Shown piece after piece: positions 42,201-53,764 of a stretch of 64,000 nucleotides of DNA. The stretch spans positions 20,465,997-20,529,996 of the forward strand of contig CM055107.1 of the NCBI GenBank assembly GCA_029204225.1, read 5' to 3'. This DNA is from Diphasiastrum complanatum (Eukaryota > Streptophyta > Lycopodiopsida > Lycopodiales > Lycopodiaceae). Under the pieces are notes generated by a model that saw only the letters and a list, made by a program, of their open reading frames with translations, had not been told where the DNA came from and made no database searches. A program made the translations under genes and the position numbers. Within the stretch, counting starts at the first letter, position 1. Every line of letters begins with the position of its first letter.

Positions 42201-44510
42201 TGGTTATGGCATGCAACATTCAAGGCAACAAACGATAGAAAGTAAGAAAGCTTGTATGTGGACCCAAGATTACTCTCTTGTATTATGGATAATCACTTTG
42301 AGTACATTGCTTTTCCTTATATAGATAATGAGTGGAAGTCAAGTGTCCAACTTGCTTATGGGACTTAATCCCAAGCTTAAAAGTTACAAGTTTTTATTTA
42401 AACTTGACTTGAGTAGAAAAATGTAAGTTAATCTTTGTAACTTGTACAAGAATAGTTCTAGGCCTAAGTTAATCACTAAGTCCTTACAAATAAGCTTATG
42501 ACTTGGACATATACATGCAAGATGCCAATTGGGCTTTGCTTTCAACAAAAATATTCAAGAACAAATGTGATAAGGTACTAGCCTTACAAACACCCTTGGA
42601 TTTTGTAGGACCCGTTCACTTGCTCTTGTATTCCAATCGCCAACAAATTTTTTTTTATCACCCTCAAGCATTTTTAGGTCATCAATCTAGTGAGTCCATT
42701 TCTTCGTCAGTCACATCTGCCCTTTTTGTACTTCATTTTCTAACTTCCTAGATTCTATGATCTAGCTAATATGGTCTTTACCATTCAAGTCACAATATCT
42801 AGGGCTCTTGGTCTTACTTTTTAACTATTACGTAAGGCTTCGACTTTTTTATAATCACCAATAAAAAATCTTCATAATTTTTTTCCTGCTAAAGGCTTCT
42901 CATGATAATATATATAGTCGATAGACATTTGCTTACATAATTTACTAGGATATTTCCTAGAGCAAAAGGAAGCATGTCAATGTATGTGGTTGTGGATATT
43001 TTAACATTATTAAATTATAGAAGCTTTTTTGGATTGTTCGTTTATTCCGTTCCGATTTCATGGTCCAAAGTGGAGATTAGTTTTAGCTAGTTTTACTCTA
43101 TATAATCTAAAGATTTACAGAGCAATGTCATTAATGTTTATCTAAAGTATGAATATGTTTGAAGGCATGTGCCAGTGTGAAAGAAACCAATTCATAAATG
43201 ATAAAGTTTGTTTTTATTAAACCAATTTAAGAAACAAGTTATAAATGATAAAGTAAAGTTTGTTTTTATTAAAGAAACCAATTTATTAAACAAATGATAA
43301 AGTAAAGTTTGCTTTTTGTACCTTTTCATCATCCTATTGTACCAAGCTTTTAAAAAATAAACATACTAGCATTCAAAACAAGCATTGAAGATCTCCATAT
43401 GACATATATATTTTTAACTTATTTAATGGGTCAAAAGGTTCACTTAAATATCGCTTGTGGGCATGAATGATAAGTTAGTTTTCTTTCCCACTTTTTAGTC
43501 ATGTTATTAAGCAAGTGGGATATGAATTGACATTATGCATACAATCAAAACATAGGTGCAATCTAGTGAGTGCTGTATCCATGCAAATGCAACTAAATTG
43601 TTAAGTACAAATGAAAGACGTGGACAAATTTTCTTTGAGACTTGTTGTATGTTTCCACCTTGATGATTGTAATGAAAATCTTAAATTTGTTTCCACATTG
43701 CAAATGCTATAGGATGTTTTCCACGTGGCAAGAAAAAAGTGGTAAGTTTTGCAATTGATTGTTTTCTCTTTGATTTAAGTTGTCACATTCAGATTTTTGA
43801 TGTGGGATAACATTCACCTACCTACTTCTAAATACATGTACACGACATCCTACTCGACAACTTATATAGACCTTTTCTTGTGAATGGATTTTGCACTATT
43901 TTCTTCAACTTGTAGATAAGGACTATAAAAAAGTTTTCAGCCACAACCAGTGTTAATTATGTTTGAATTCTCCCATAAAAAGTTAGAGCTCAAGATTTCT
44001 ATTTTTTTAATAGTTTTTTCATGGTTGTTATGATTTCTTATTTATTATACTTCTTTTCATGGTTGGAATGAACTATGTACTACATGAAACTTTTTTTTCT
44101 TGAATTATAAATTGAAATTGAGCCTTGATCATTTTTAATGTAGTGAGTAGGGGTGATGGAGATGAGAACAATCACAATCTTTATTACTATATTAAAGTGG
44201 TGTGTAAAATTTTTGTTGGATAATATAAAAAACCCAAAAACATCATCCACTATTTAAAGTTATTTTTTTTTTAAAAGTAGTCATTTAAACTGAATTAACC
44301 TTTGAAATGTTTTATGTTTGATGGGAACTGGTCCAAGGAGAATTTTATAAGATATAATAGCCAGTTCTGGAGTATTTTTTATTTCGAATTTCATATTGCT
44401 ATTAAAGAATTTAATTTGTCAAAAATTATTCTCGTACTATTCTAAAGAAATAAGAAGAAATAAGCAAATAATGAAAATAAAAATTAGAATAGACAACAGT
44501 CGAATTCAAA
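42201..44510. other. AT-rich DNA, no gene recognised
   Basis: Stops in all frames. 42290-42430 has a TATATAGATA element and could be an LTR piece. 43186-43320 has an imperfect tandem repeat of about 55 bp (AACCAATTTAxxAAAC...AAATGATAAAGTAAAGTTTG). Confidence 0.45.
43186..43320. repeat. Imperfect ~55-bp tandem repeat, about three copies
   Basis: Three blocks share AAATGATAAAGT(AAAGT)TTG followed by TTTTTATTAAA and AACCAATTTA with small indels. Confidence 0.7.
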
Positions 44511-44519
44511 TGAAACATC

Positions 44520-44745
44520 TCCTTCAAAAATGATGAAAAAGCTTTTTTGCAAGTATTGTAAAGGAACCAACAATAAGATTAAAGACTGAAAAACAATGAA
44601 GATGATCATTTAGTGATTATGACAAAGCATGAAGACATTCAAAATTACCAATTTTGGTATCTTGATTCAGGTGCAATTAAGCACATGACCAATCACAAAG
44701 AATGGTTCCAATAGTACCAATCCTATAATACAAAACGACAAGTAC
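44520..44745 (+). pseudogene. Copia gag knuckle and protease fragment
   Basis: KLFCKYCKGTNNKIKDC resembles a copia zinc knuckle with the His lost. After a stop, FWYLDSGAIKHMTNHKEWF is the protease active site (D-S-G). Only about 70 codons survive. Confidence 0.75.
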
Positions 44746-45023
44746 TTAAAAGGTACATCAAATAATGAACTGTTTTTTTGGAGAATGAAAAATTTACATG
44801 CATTCAATCACTTTCAACTCTCACTCACACGTGTGGGAAGTATTAAAAAATTATTCTAAGTAAAAACAAGCTGCTCTCCTTGAGTAGAGAGAGAAAATCA
44901 TCATGAGCTCTCGGGTAGAAAGAGAAAGCTAGAAATCCAATAACACTCAAAATCCACACAATCTCCAAATCAATTAGATCCAAATGAGGAATACAATGAT
45001 ACTAGTAGATCCACGAGCTACCA

Positions 45024-45176
45024 ATATGCTTAACTATGATTGGACCACACTTTGCCACCTCTTAATCCTATTGGACCATTGATCCATGCACCTCTTAAAT
45101 CTATTGGACCATTTTCAAGCAAACCTCAAATTCCTATTGGACCTCACATGGTTCCACCTCTAAATCCTATTGGACC
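45024..45176 (+). repeat. 33-bp tandem repeat, five units
   Basis: CC(T)ATTGGACC occurs at a near-constant 32-33 bp period. Four good units start at 45056, 45088, 45121 and 45154, with a weaker one at 45024. In one plus frame the units translate to an 11-residue repeat of PPLNPIGPLIH type (45040-45220). No similar protein is known to me. Confidence 0.8.
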
Positions 45177-45593
45177 TCTTAGAATTCATCAAACAAAAGC
45201 ATTACACTTGTCTACACTCTAATTGGCACGAGTTTAGCCTCTTACTCTATTTTGGCTCAATAGTGGCATTACAAGTGGAAATGCATAATTTGCCATCTAT
45301 GCAAATCTGTTCCTATCAACATCCTACACTTAGATGCTTGATAAAAAACATAAGACCCCTATATCTAACATAGATAATCTTTTTCAATTCTTCACAGGTT
45401 GGAATAAGCAGATCCACAAATTTTGACGACCATTTTGACCTCCTCAGTAGCTAAATTAGTCACAAACTTGGTGCCTCAGATGCTGCTTAGATGGCAAAAG
45501 GCTAGAGAGAGTACAAAAAAATCTATAAAACAAAAGCATTGACCTTATCAATCAAAATGTTGCAAAAAGAGAGTAATAATGAGATTAGAATGT

Positions 45594-45759
<166 letters not shown>

Positions 45760-46312
45760 TTGGATTTACTCCTCCTCCTCTCCTAAATTCCAATTTTAAT
45801 CTGTCTCCATTCATGCTGCATATTTTTCTAACGTTCTCATACAATCTGTATTTTTTACATGCAAATTTGCACAGACGAAGAAAAGGCAAATGAATCGCAA
45901 CACTGTGTTCTTACACAGGTCATGGTGACAAGCGAAAAGGGGACACTACCTTACTGAATGCCAAAGGTGTCCTAACAGATAAGGCACCCTGTAAATCTTA
46001 TCCTAAGGCCATCCGTAAGAGTGACGCACTTTTGCGCCATCACCAACGTTCACTTCAGTACTGGCTGATGTCGCACCCTTTTCACACTCACCCCATGCAG
46101 TTGCGCTAACAGATTGAACAACGATTGCAGCCACCCATGATCTCCTACAAACAGCACATCCACTCTATACTTTCGCATCTGCACACTTGTAATATTATGT
46201 ATATATATTGGATACCATCTGCATATTCTATGATGATGAATTCTGATGAAGCAAGATAAGTCTAGAACAAGTGAATGAGGTTTCATTCCTCATTACAGAC
46301 AGAAATAAGCTT
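45760..46312. other. No gene recognised
   Basis: Mixed-composition DNA with short open frames on both strands and no known motif. Confidence 0.4.
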
Positions 46313-46815
46313 TGTAGGGCATGCGGTTTCATCCGCTACAGTCTTGTGCTCTACCGCATTATTGAATTGTATACTTGATATACTTAATCTGACACAGTTC
46401 ATTTGTTCTGCATCTTAGATCTGTCAATATTGCTATGCTTATTCTTCATTCTGTCTGATCTTTCTTGTTGCTCTTTTTGGTAATAGACGATTAACTTTTA
46501 GTCTTGTCTTTTGCGAATAATTAGCGACTAATTATCAGTCGAGCACAGTCTAGCTCTTCGCGAATCATTTGCGACAGATAATTTGTCTTGAAATTCGCGA
46601 CAAATTATTCATCTAGCGCTTCATCCATTTAAATGTTTGGCTACGTAATCTTGAATGGCTGTGATTTCTATTACTAAAGTTCTGTTCATTCTAATAGGAG
46701 TAGTCATGCTTAGGGAGAGAGTCATTTAACTCATTCCGCTGCGCACGGACATTTTTTGTTCGAGTTCATTTCTTATTCGTGTTCATCATTTATGCTTCCT
46801 CCCTCTCTCCCAACA
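46313..46815 (+). repeat. Copia-F 5' LTR (start uncertain)
   Basis: Ends CTCTCTCCCAACA at 46815, directly followed by TGGTATCAGAGC. The start TGTAGGGCATGC at 46313 is a guess. 46510-46610 has clustered GCGAA/TTCGC motifs (CTTCGCGAATC, ATTCGCGACAAATTATT) capable of pairing. Confidence 0.55.
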
Positions 46816-46827
46816 TGGTATCAGAGC
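46816..46827 (+). promoter_or_regulatory. Copia-F primer-binding site
   Basis: TGGTATCAGAGC, a perfect complement to the 3' end of initiator Met tRNA. Confidence 0.9.
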
Positions 46828-46972
46828 AATCTTTAAAGCTTAATTAGCTCCCACAGTACAAGAGTCTACTAGCCGATAGAGTAATTGTTTTTTTCTTCTA
46901 TATTTTTCAGTATCAAATTTTCATTCGTAAGTCACTGATAGTTTCTCCTATCACTTAGACTAATTCTTCCAC

Positions 46973-47785
46973 ATGGATTCCCAAGGGAAAGCCAGTCCTC
47001 TCATGGACAAGCTTGATGGAGCTAATTACCATCTGTGGAAATTTAAGATGAAGACTGTACTAATGGCAAAAGAATTGTACGACGTTGTTATAGGTGTAGA
47101 AGGGAAACCCAAAGCGGACGACGCGACAATCGCCAGATGGAAGCTGAAGGATGGAAAAGCTTTCGCGTTGATCATCCTCAACATCATGGATACACAGATT
47201 GACCATGTATCCGAAGCTCAGACATCGAAAGAAGTCTGAGACATCTTGAGCACGCTATATGAAGTGCGAGATATAGCTTCTAAGCTACATCTCAGGAAGA
47301 AATTCTACTCCCTCAAGATGACAAATGGTGATTCTCTGCAGAGTCACATTAATCAATTCAAGAACTTGCTAAGACAAATGGCCGCTGTCGGATCTATCAT
47401 AGACGATCAAGACGCAGTGATGCAACTGCTTACAAGCTTGCCAAGTTCTTACGACAGTTGGGTGATGATCATCACGACTCAATCAAAGTTGACTCTTTTG
47501 AGAGTCATCACTATGTTGTTGCAAGAAGACACGCGAAGGAACAAAGCCTCAAGTTCCTCAACTAATTCTCACGCCTTGTACACCAACAAGGGCACAACAA
47601 AGTAGAAGAAGAAGAAAGGCCTAAAGCTATCAAAGTCAGAACAGAAACTAGCTCAACACAAGGAACAGTCGAATTCGCAGACAAAGGAAAAATTGTTTTG
47701 CATATACTGCAAATGAAACAACCACGAAATACAAGACTATCAAATACTTTAAGCGAAGAAGAACAACAAAGGGCAGTCGAATCAA
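46973..47785 (+). pseudogene. Copia-F gag
   Basis: MDSQGKASPLMDKLDGANYH starts a copia gag (LDGANYHLWKFKMKTVLMAK). One TGA at 47237, then continuation from 47246: LHLRKKFYSLKMTNGDSLQS, LTSLPSSYDSWVMIIT and VITMLLQEDTRR. The zinc knuckle is ruined (LFCIYCK, stop, NNHEIQDY). Sequence then switches abruptly at 47786 into LTR-end sequence, so protease to RNase H are absent. Confidence 0.85.
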
Positions 47786-48024
<239 letters not shown>

Positions 48025-48195
48025 ACAAAATCATCTTAGATGTCCATCGCTTGAGAGCTCCATTTTTGCTCCTCTTTTTTTGTCACTTGCACAAACAAGA
48101 AAAGACAATGGCCTTAGTTAGAAGCTAAGACTATATTGATGACAAAAAAAAGAGTAGTGTTCTTGAAAGCACTACTCTTTATCATTTGATTGCAA

Positions 48196-48347
48196 CAAAG
48201 AGAAGAAGAAGAGAAGAAAAAACAAGAGGAGGAAGAAAAGCCACAAAAAGAAGAAGAGGAGGAGAGACAAGAGCAAGAGGGAGAAGAGCATAAAGAGGGA
48301 GAGCAAGCAAGAAGGCAAATCAAAGAAGAATAGCAAGATCAAGAGGG
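48196..48347. repeat. Purine-rich tract flanking copia-G
   Basis: About 150 bp that is over 85 percent purine on the plus strand (AAGAAGAAGAG, GAGGAGGAGAG and similar). Part of it (GAGCATAAAGAGGGAGAGC) reappears at 52927-52950 beyond the right LTR. Confidence 0.7.
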
Positions 48348-49048
48348 TGTGAAGAATTGCCAAAAATTGGCAAATCTAGCTTGATCAAAAACCATGTAGA
48401 ATAGTGTAAATTGTGTACACAAGTGGGTCCCACACATGTGAGGCCATGATGCCACATGGGAAACCCATCCTAATGTAGGTTAGGTCAAGTCAAGAGAGTT
48501 GTTCATGTCTATTTGGTGGTCATCCCTACTTTATAGGACCTACACCTAAGTTTAAGGTGAAAATTTGACCAACTAGCTACCTACCAAGCATAACTCTAGG
48601 AAATAGACTAGGGTTTCATTTTAGGTCAAGGAGAGTGAGTTAACTTCCTTATCACATGCTGGAAATCCACCTAACTTCAAGAAGGAAGTCGAATTTGCTA
48701 TGTATTCCCTCTCTCCATAGTGAGAAGAAAGAAAATTTTTGGAGCTCATTGGCAATCTCAAGCTAGTTCACTATGTACATTGAGTTTTTGTGATCCAAAT
48801 GAAGCCAAATCAATTTCTACTTGTTTCACAGGTTGAAGGCCGTACTACAGCCTGTATTACACACGTGTGGGCTCGGATTTCAATGTTTATCAATGCTTTT
48901 GATTGTTAATGCTTGTTGTTTGTCGAATTGCCAATCTAGATCAACTTTTTTGTGTCTAGTTTTTTGATAGATTGTTAAGCAAGCATCCAATCACTCTTGT
49001 GGATCTTTCGTAGATCCATTTATGGTCCTAAAGTACAGTACTTTCACA
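48348..49048 (+). repeat. Copia-G 5' LTR (701 bp)
   Basis: TGTGAAGAATTGCC ... GTACTTTCACA, followed at 49049 by TGGTATCAGAGC. I count about a dozen differences from the 3' LTR over 700 bp, i.e. roughly 98 percent identity. The start can form a hairpin (TTGCCAAaaaTTGGCAA). Confidence 0.95.
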
Positions 49049-49060
49049 TGGTATCAGAGC
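49049..49060 (+). promoter_or_regulatory. Copia-G primer-binding site
   Basis: TGGTATCAGAGC immediately after the 5' LTR; complementary to initiator Met tRNA. Confidence 0.93.
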
Positions 49061-49485
49061 CAAGTACAAGAGCATAAGCCATTGATCTAATGCAAATCCA
49101 TTTTTAGCAAGTTTTGGTGCTAAAAACTAGTATTGAGAGGGCAAGCTAGAATCTTGATTTTGGTGAGGAGATTTGATCCCAAACTTGGTAGGGGTCCAAA
49201 TCCGTACTGTCCACATGTGTGGGCACCTCTGAACCTGCATTTAATGCATGGTATTCATTTGATCCAAAAAAATTCAATTTGTGAGCTATTGGTATAATTT
49301 TTGGTGGAGATCCCAGGATAATCTACCAAGATCATTTGCCATTGATTAGATTTGAATTTGTTTCATGGAATCTAATTAATCTAGGCTGAGTTCAAGTCCT
49401 ATTAAGGTTAAAAACAGGTCTTGAAAGTAAACCAAGAAGGAAGAAAGAGATTAAGTCATTTTTTTGTCCAAAAATAGCCAAAATT

Positions 49486-49830
49486 GGCAAGATTTGATTG
49501 TAAGTAGATTTCACATCATCTTATCTTCATTCCAACTTTGTGAGGGAGTGCTAGAACTGAGATTATAAGTCCATTTTCTGGATTAGAAATCTAATTTGAG
49601 TGAAAAACTACAAGAGAGAGACCTTAGTGAGTTTCTAGAAACAATCAAATCCATTTCTTGGCAAGATTTGTTTGAAAGTAGTTTTCACTTCATCTTATCT
49701 TCATTCTAGCTTTGTGAGGGAGTGATAGAACTGTGATTATAAGTCCATTTGTTGGATTAGAAATCAAATTTGAGTGAAACACTACAAGTGTGAGACCTTT
49801 GTGAGTTTCAAGTCAATCAAATCTATTTCT
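49486..49830 (+). repeat. 174-bp tandem duplication in the copia-G leader
   Basis: Two units (49486-49659 and 49660-49830), each GGCAAGATTTG ... TTTCACxTCATCTTATCTTC ... GAGGGAGTG(C/A)TAGAACTG and so on, about 90 percent alike. Copia-H has one copy (54161-54330). Confidence 0.85.
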
Positions 49831-50642
49831 TGTTTGTAGAAGTCACTAGTAAGATGGGATCTGCTGGAGCATACCTTCTAGAAGCTAGTGAGAGGTTGAA
49901 TTCTACAAATTATGCTATTTGGAAGGTTAGAATGGAGTCATTCTTAGTGCTCCAAGACCTTTATGAGTTCTTGATTGAAGATGAAGATGAACCTCTAGGT
50001 GCACAAGAGTTAGCTAGATACAAGAAGAGATCTAGGCTTGCACTTCATTGTGTGAAGATGAATGTGAGCAATGATTTGTTGAGAGAAGTATCAACATGTA
50101 CTAGTGCTAAAGAGGCTTGGGAGTCTTTAAAATCAATCTATGAGTCTAGCAACACTTCTAGAGTTCTTATGCTTAGAAATCAAATTTTGCAAAGCATGAG
50201 GAGAAGTGAGGAGAGTGCACAGGATTATGTACTCAGAATCAAGTCTCTAAATAGGGAGTTGGCTTCCATTGGAGAGAAGATTCATGATGAAGAGCTTGTA
50301 CAAATTGTCCTTAATGGTCTAGGAGATGACTTTGCAAATTTGGTCCAAAGTTTTGCCATCCAAGACACTTTGCCAACTATAGAAAAACTTCATAGTGTAT
50401 TAGTGGCTGAAGAGTGTAGGATGCTCCATGCAAAATCTAGGATGAGTTTCTTGTCTTTGCAGGATGGTGATGAGAAAGCCAATTTCTCAGTCAAGGGCAA
50501 AAGAAGACCAATGGAAAGAAGAAGCATCCAAAGGAGGCCAAAGAAGAGGATGATGCATCAAGCTCAAAGGACAAGTCAAAGCAAAAATGCTTCTTTTGTG
50601 GAAGGAAGGGGCATTATGCATCTGAATGCTACAAGAGGCTAA
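49830..50642 (+). pseudogene. Copia-G gag
   Basis: The real start is probably ATG 49854 (MGSAGAYLLEASERLNSTNY), as in copia-H. The 5' ORF start at 49830 adds eight residues. Capsid blocks: NYAIWKVRMESFLVLQDLYE, WESLKSIYESSNTSRVLMLR, VLRIKSLNRELASIGEKIHD and VQIVLNGLGDDFANLVQSF. The frame shifts at about 50500, so the zinc knuckle (KCFFCGRKGHYASECYKR, 50580-50635) is read in the frame that continues into the protease. That frameshift could be a mutation or a programmed shift; I favour mutation. Confidence 0.87.
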
Positions 50643-50650
50643 GAGCACAA

Positions 50651-52009
50651 GTGGAGGAGGACAAACAAGGAAACCTTGCAAAGGAGGAGGAGGAGGATGA
50701 AGTAGATGTATTCTTGATGGCATCTACATCCTCACCAACAAGCAATAGCAATTCAAGAGACAATTGGTGGATCGACAGTGGGGCTAGCTCCCACATGTCT
50801 TGTGAAAAGGACTTTTTCTCAACCTTACACTCATTCAATGATGCTAAAAAGTTTGTCTTTACTGCAAATGATGAAGAGTGTAGGGTAGATGGTGTTGGCA
50901 CCATTTCTTTGTATCTAGAATCCTCAAAATGCATGGATCTAGAAAATGTCCTTTATGTACCATCAATCACCAAGAATATGCTTAGTGTTGGTCTACTCTT
51001 AGAGAGTGGTTTGGATGTCCACTTTAAGCATGGTGTTTGCTTCATCTTGAAGAATGATGTTTGCATTGCAAAGGGATTTAAACATGGAAGATTGTTTAAG
51101 TTGGAAGCTAGTGTTGCTTTTGAAAGAATGAGCTTGGCGAAGGAGGAGATCACTCAAGAGGAGATCTTGGAAAAGTGTGATCTTGCTTGCATTGAGGAAG
51201 AGCATCGAAAGGAGGATGATCTTGAGGATCAGCCTCAAAGCATGAGAGTTCCAAGGGAGTCCTTAATGACAATGGCCGAGTCATCAAATTGCATGCAAAT
51301 TGTCCTTTCAAGTGTGCATCTTGCAAGGGTGGTGAGCATTGGAGAGTCTACTATCTTTGAATACTTTTTGGAAAGTATTAGTAGACATGAGGTGACTTGT
51401 TTCTTACCTTTGAGATCCATGGTGTTTATTACTTTGTATGACAAGACAATGAAATGGGATGCTTTGAAATCTACATTTGTTGTTGATAAAGCAATTTCAT
51501 TGGATAACTATTTTTGTAATAGTTTGAATAGAGTCATAAAAGATGAAACATCATTTGCTTTGGAAATCTTTGTGTCCACATGCTTTGTGCATGATCATTC
51601 CAATGTAAGGACCAAATATTATCCTATTTCATTGATAGGAATAATGGTAGTGTTTTGCTCTTCAAGTAGAGATTGTAGAATCTACTTGTTTTCAACCAAA
51701 GAATTTGTCAATGGTGGAAATGTGATCTTTCAAGAGTGGAAGATTTGTAAACTTGAAGAAGCACCTTTGGATCAACACCTTATTCAATTCATTGATGGTT
51801 TGGAGTCAAGTCAAGTGGAGGAGCAAGCTCAAGACCCGAGGACTCCAAGAAGAACCTTTAGTATCAAGATGGAGCCATCTAGGCTCAATCATATGGATCA
51901 AGCAAGACAAGTTGTCTTTGGCAACATTAGTTATGCACTTAATATTTTAACTGATGTATCTTCAAGTGCACAAAATGTCTTGGAATCCATGGCTTGGCAT
52001 GATGTTTAG
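50651..52009 (+). CDS. Copia-G protease plus unusual 350-residue extension
   Basis: An uninterrupted 452-residue frame. It begins in the linker after the knuckle, then NWWIDSGASSHMSCEKDFFS (protease, D-S-G) and the pre-integrase stretch CMDLENVLYVPSITKNMLSV with KGFKHGRLFKLEASVAF. Where the integrase Cys/His motif and core should follow, the protein reads ITQEEILEKCDLACIEEE and about 290 further residues with no DDE, YVDD or RNase H blocks. FSTKEFVNGGNVIFQEWKIC only loosely recalls the copia linker. It ends MAWHDV at 52007-52009, well before the polypurine tract. Either pol was replaced, or a diverged remnant has stayed open. Confidence 0.7.
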   Translation: MEEDKQGNLAKEEEEDEVDVFLMASTSSPTSNSNSRDNWWIDSGASSHMSCEKDFFSTLHSFNDAKKFVFTANDEECRVDGVGTISLYLESSKCMDLENVLYVPSITKNMLSVGLLLESGLDVHFKHGVCFILKNDVCIAKGFKHGRLFKLEASVAFERMSLAKEEITQEEILEKCDLACIEEEHRKEDDLEDQPQSMRVPRESLMTMAESSNCMQIVLSSVHLARVVSIGESTIFEYFLESISRHEVTCFLPLRSMVFITLYDKTMKWDALKSTFVVDKAISLDNYFCNSLNRVIKDETSFALEIFVSTCFVHDHSNVRTKYYPISLIGIMVVFCSSSRDCRIYLFSTKEFVNGGNVIFQEWKICKLEEAPLDQHLIQFIDGLESSQVEEQAQDPRTPRRTFSIKMEPSRLNHMDQARQVVFGNISYALNILTDVSSSAQNVLESMAWHDV

Positions 52010-52219
52010 TTTTGAAGTGTGCTACATGTATATAGACACATTTATGGAACATCTTGTAAGGGATCCTCTAAGAGGTGGTGAAAGATCCTTCATGGACATC
52101 ATTCTCTATTGGAGTCTCAAAAGTTCCTTCTTTGTAGCTGGATTTTTTAGACACTTCTAAAAGCTTTCATTGATCTATCAAGAGAGTTGTAAATAGATCA
52201 AGCTAAATTTGAGGAGGAG

Positions 52220-52919
52220 TGTGAAGAATTGCCAAAAATTGGCAAATCTAGCTTGATAAAAAACCACGTAGAATAGTGTAAATTGTGTACACAAGTGGGT
52301 CCCACACATGTGAGGCCATGATGCCACATGGGAAACCCATCCTAATGTAGGTTAGGTCAAGTCAAGAGAGTTGGTCATGTCTATTTGGTGGTCATCCCTA
52401 CTTTATAGGACCTACACCTAAGTTTAAGGTGAAAATTTGACCAACTAGCTACTTACCAAGCATAACTCTAGGAAATAGACTAGGGTTTCATTTTAGGTCA
52501 AGGAGAGTGAGTTAACTTCCTTATTACATGCTGGAAATCCACCTAACTTCAAGAAGGAAGTCGAATTTGCTATGTATTCCCTCTCTCCATAGTGAGAAGA
52601 AAGAAAATTTTTGGAGCTCATTGGCAATCTCAAGCTAGTTCACTATGTACATTGAGTTTTTGTGATCCAAATGAAGCCAAATCAATTTCTACTTGTTTCT
52701 CAGGTTGAAGGCCGTACTACAGCCTGTAGTACACACGTGTGGGCTTGGATTTCAATGTTTATCAATGCTTTTGATTGTTAATGCTTGTTGTTTGTCAAAT
52801 TGCCAATCTAGATCAACTTTTTTGTGTCTAGTATTTGATAGATTGTTAAGCAAGCATCCAATCACTCTTGTGGATCTTTTGTAGATCCATTTATGGTCCT
52901 AAAGTACAGTACTTTCACA
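52220..52919 (+). repeat. Copia-G 3' LTR (700 bp)
   Basis: Same ends as the 5' LTR; preceded by GAGGAGGAG and followed by the target duplication GAGGG. Confidence 0.95.
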
Positions 52920-53089
52920 GAGGGAGGAGAGCATAAAAAGAGAGAGCAAGCAAGAAGGCAAATCAAAAGGAATAAAGAGAGGAGACAAGAGGACATGTAT
53001 GCTCCTACCTCTCATCATTTTTTACACTTCCATTCATGGAAAGGCCATAGGAAGGGACATGGATATCAAAATTTGTGAGAGCTTGTAAC

Positions 53090-53752
53090 TGTGAAAAATT
53101 GCCTACATTGGCAAATCTAGCCATGTAGAATATTGTACATTTTGTCAATATTTTTTGTTAGTCACTTGAATGGCCAAATTGCCACTTTATCCCGAGTCAA
53201 GAGGAGTGGTTGTGTCCATTTGGTAGTGATTCCTACTTTGTAGGATCTAGACCATGATTTATGATGAGATTTGTACCTACCATGCACCTACCAAGCATGA
53301 CTATTGGATCTAGGCTAGGGTTTTCACATTAGGGCAAGAAAGTTGAGTCTACTTCCTTATTACATGCTGGTTTTTCACCTAACTTGGCAAAGGAATTGTC
53401 TTTTATTATGTAATCTCATTCTCCATAGTGAGGAGATAGAAACTTTTTGGAGCCTCAAGGAGAAACTCGAGTTTTCTCTCGTTGTATGATGATAGTGATT
53501 GATTCCAATGAAATCCAGCTTTGGCACACTCTAAACTCTGTCTACAGGCCGTACTACAACCTCATTTTCACATGTGTGAAGTCGGATTATAGTTTTTGAT
53601 CAATGCTCTGATTGTCAGTACTTGTTTTCTATCAAGCTGCTAATCTAGATCTTCTAATGACTAGTATCTGATAGATTGTTTAACAAGCACACAATCAACC
53701 CTGTGGATCATTCAAATATCCATTTATGGTCCTTAGTACTGTACTTTTAACA
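53090..53752 (+). repeat. Copia-H 5' LTR (663 bp)
   Basis: TGTGAAAAATTGCCTACATT ... GTACTTTTAACA, then TGGTATCAGAGCC at 53753. Colinear with the copia-G LTR but clearly diverged. Confidence 0.92.
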
Positions 53753-53764
53753 TGGTATCAGAGC
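53753..53764 (+). promoter_or_regulatory. Copia-H primer-binding site
   Basis: TGGTATCAGAGC directly after the LTR. Confidence 0.92.

Larger units (their letters stand above)
48348..52919 (+). mobile_element. Copia-G: young non-autonomous copia retrotransposon
   Basis: 4572 bp with two near-identical LTRs, primer-binding site, polypurine tract (TTTGAGGAGGAG before 52220) and target duplication GAGGG (48343-48347 and 52920-52924). Coding capacity is gag, protease and a long C-terminal region with no integrase, RT or RNase H. It must be mobilised in trans. A relative (copia-H) lies at 53090-56270, and another LTR of the family is cut by the right edge of the window. Confidence 0.93.

Noticed and set aside
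43186-45176. CRISPR-like array
   Set aside because: The repeats are adjacent imperfect tandem units without unique spacers, and the setting is a plant nuclear genome.
48114-48363. Ser/Leu-rich minus-strand frames
   Set aside because: Reverse of a purine-rich tract; no conserved features.
50487-51444. Minus-strand frames opposite the copia-G coding region
   Set aside because: Shadows of the plus-strand gag/protease frame.
51150-52009. A host gene captured in copia-G, named by function
   Set aside because: No recognisable domain; naming it would be invention, so it is listed as an unknown extension.
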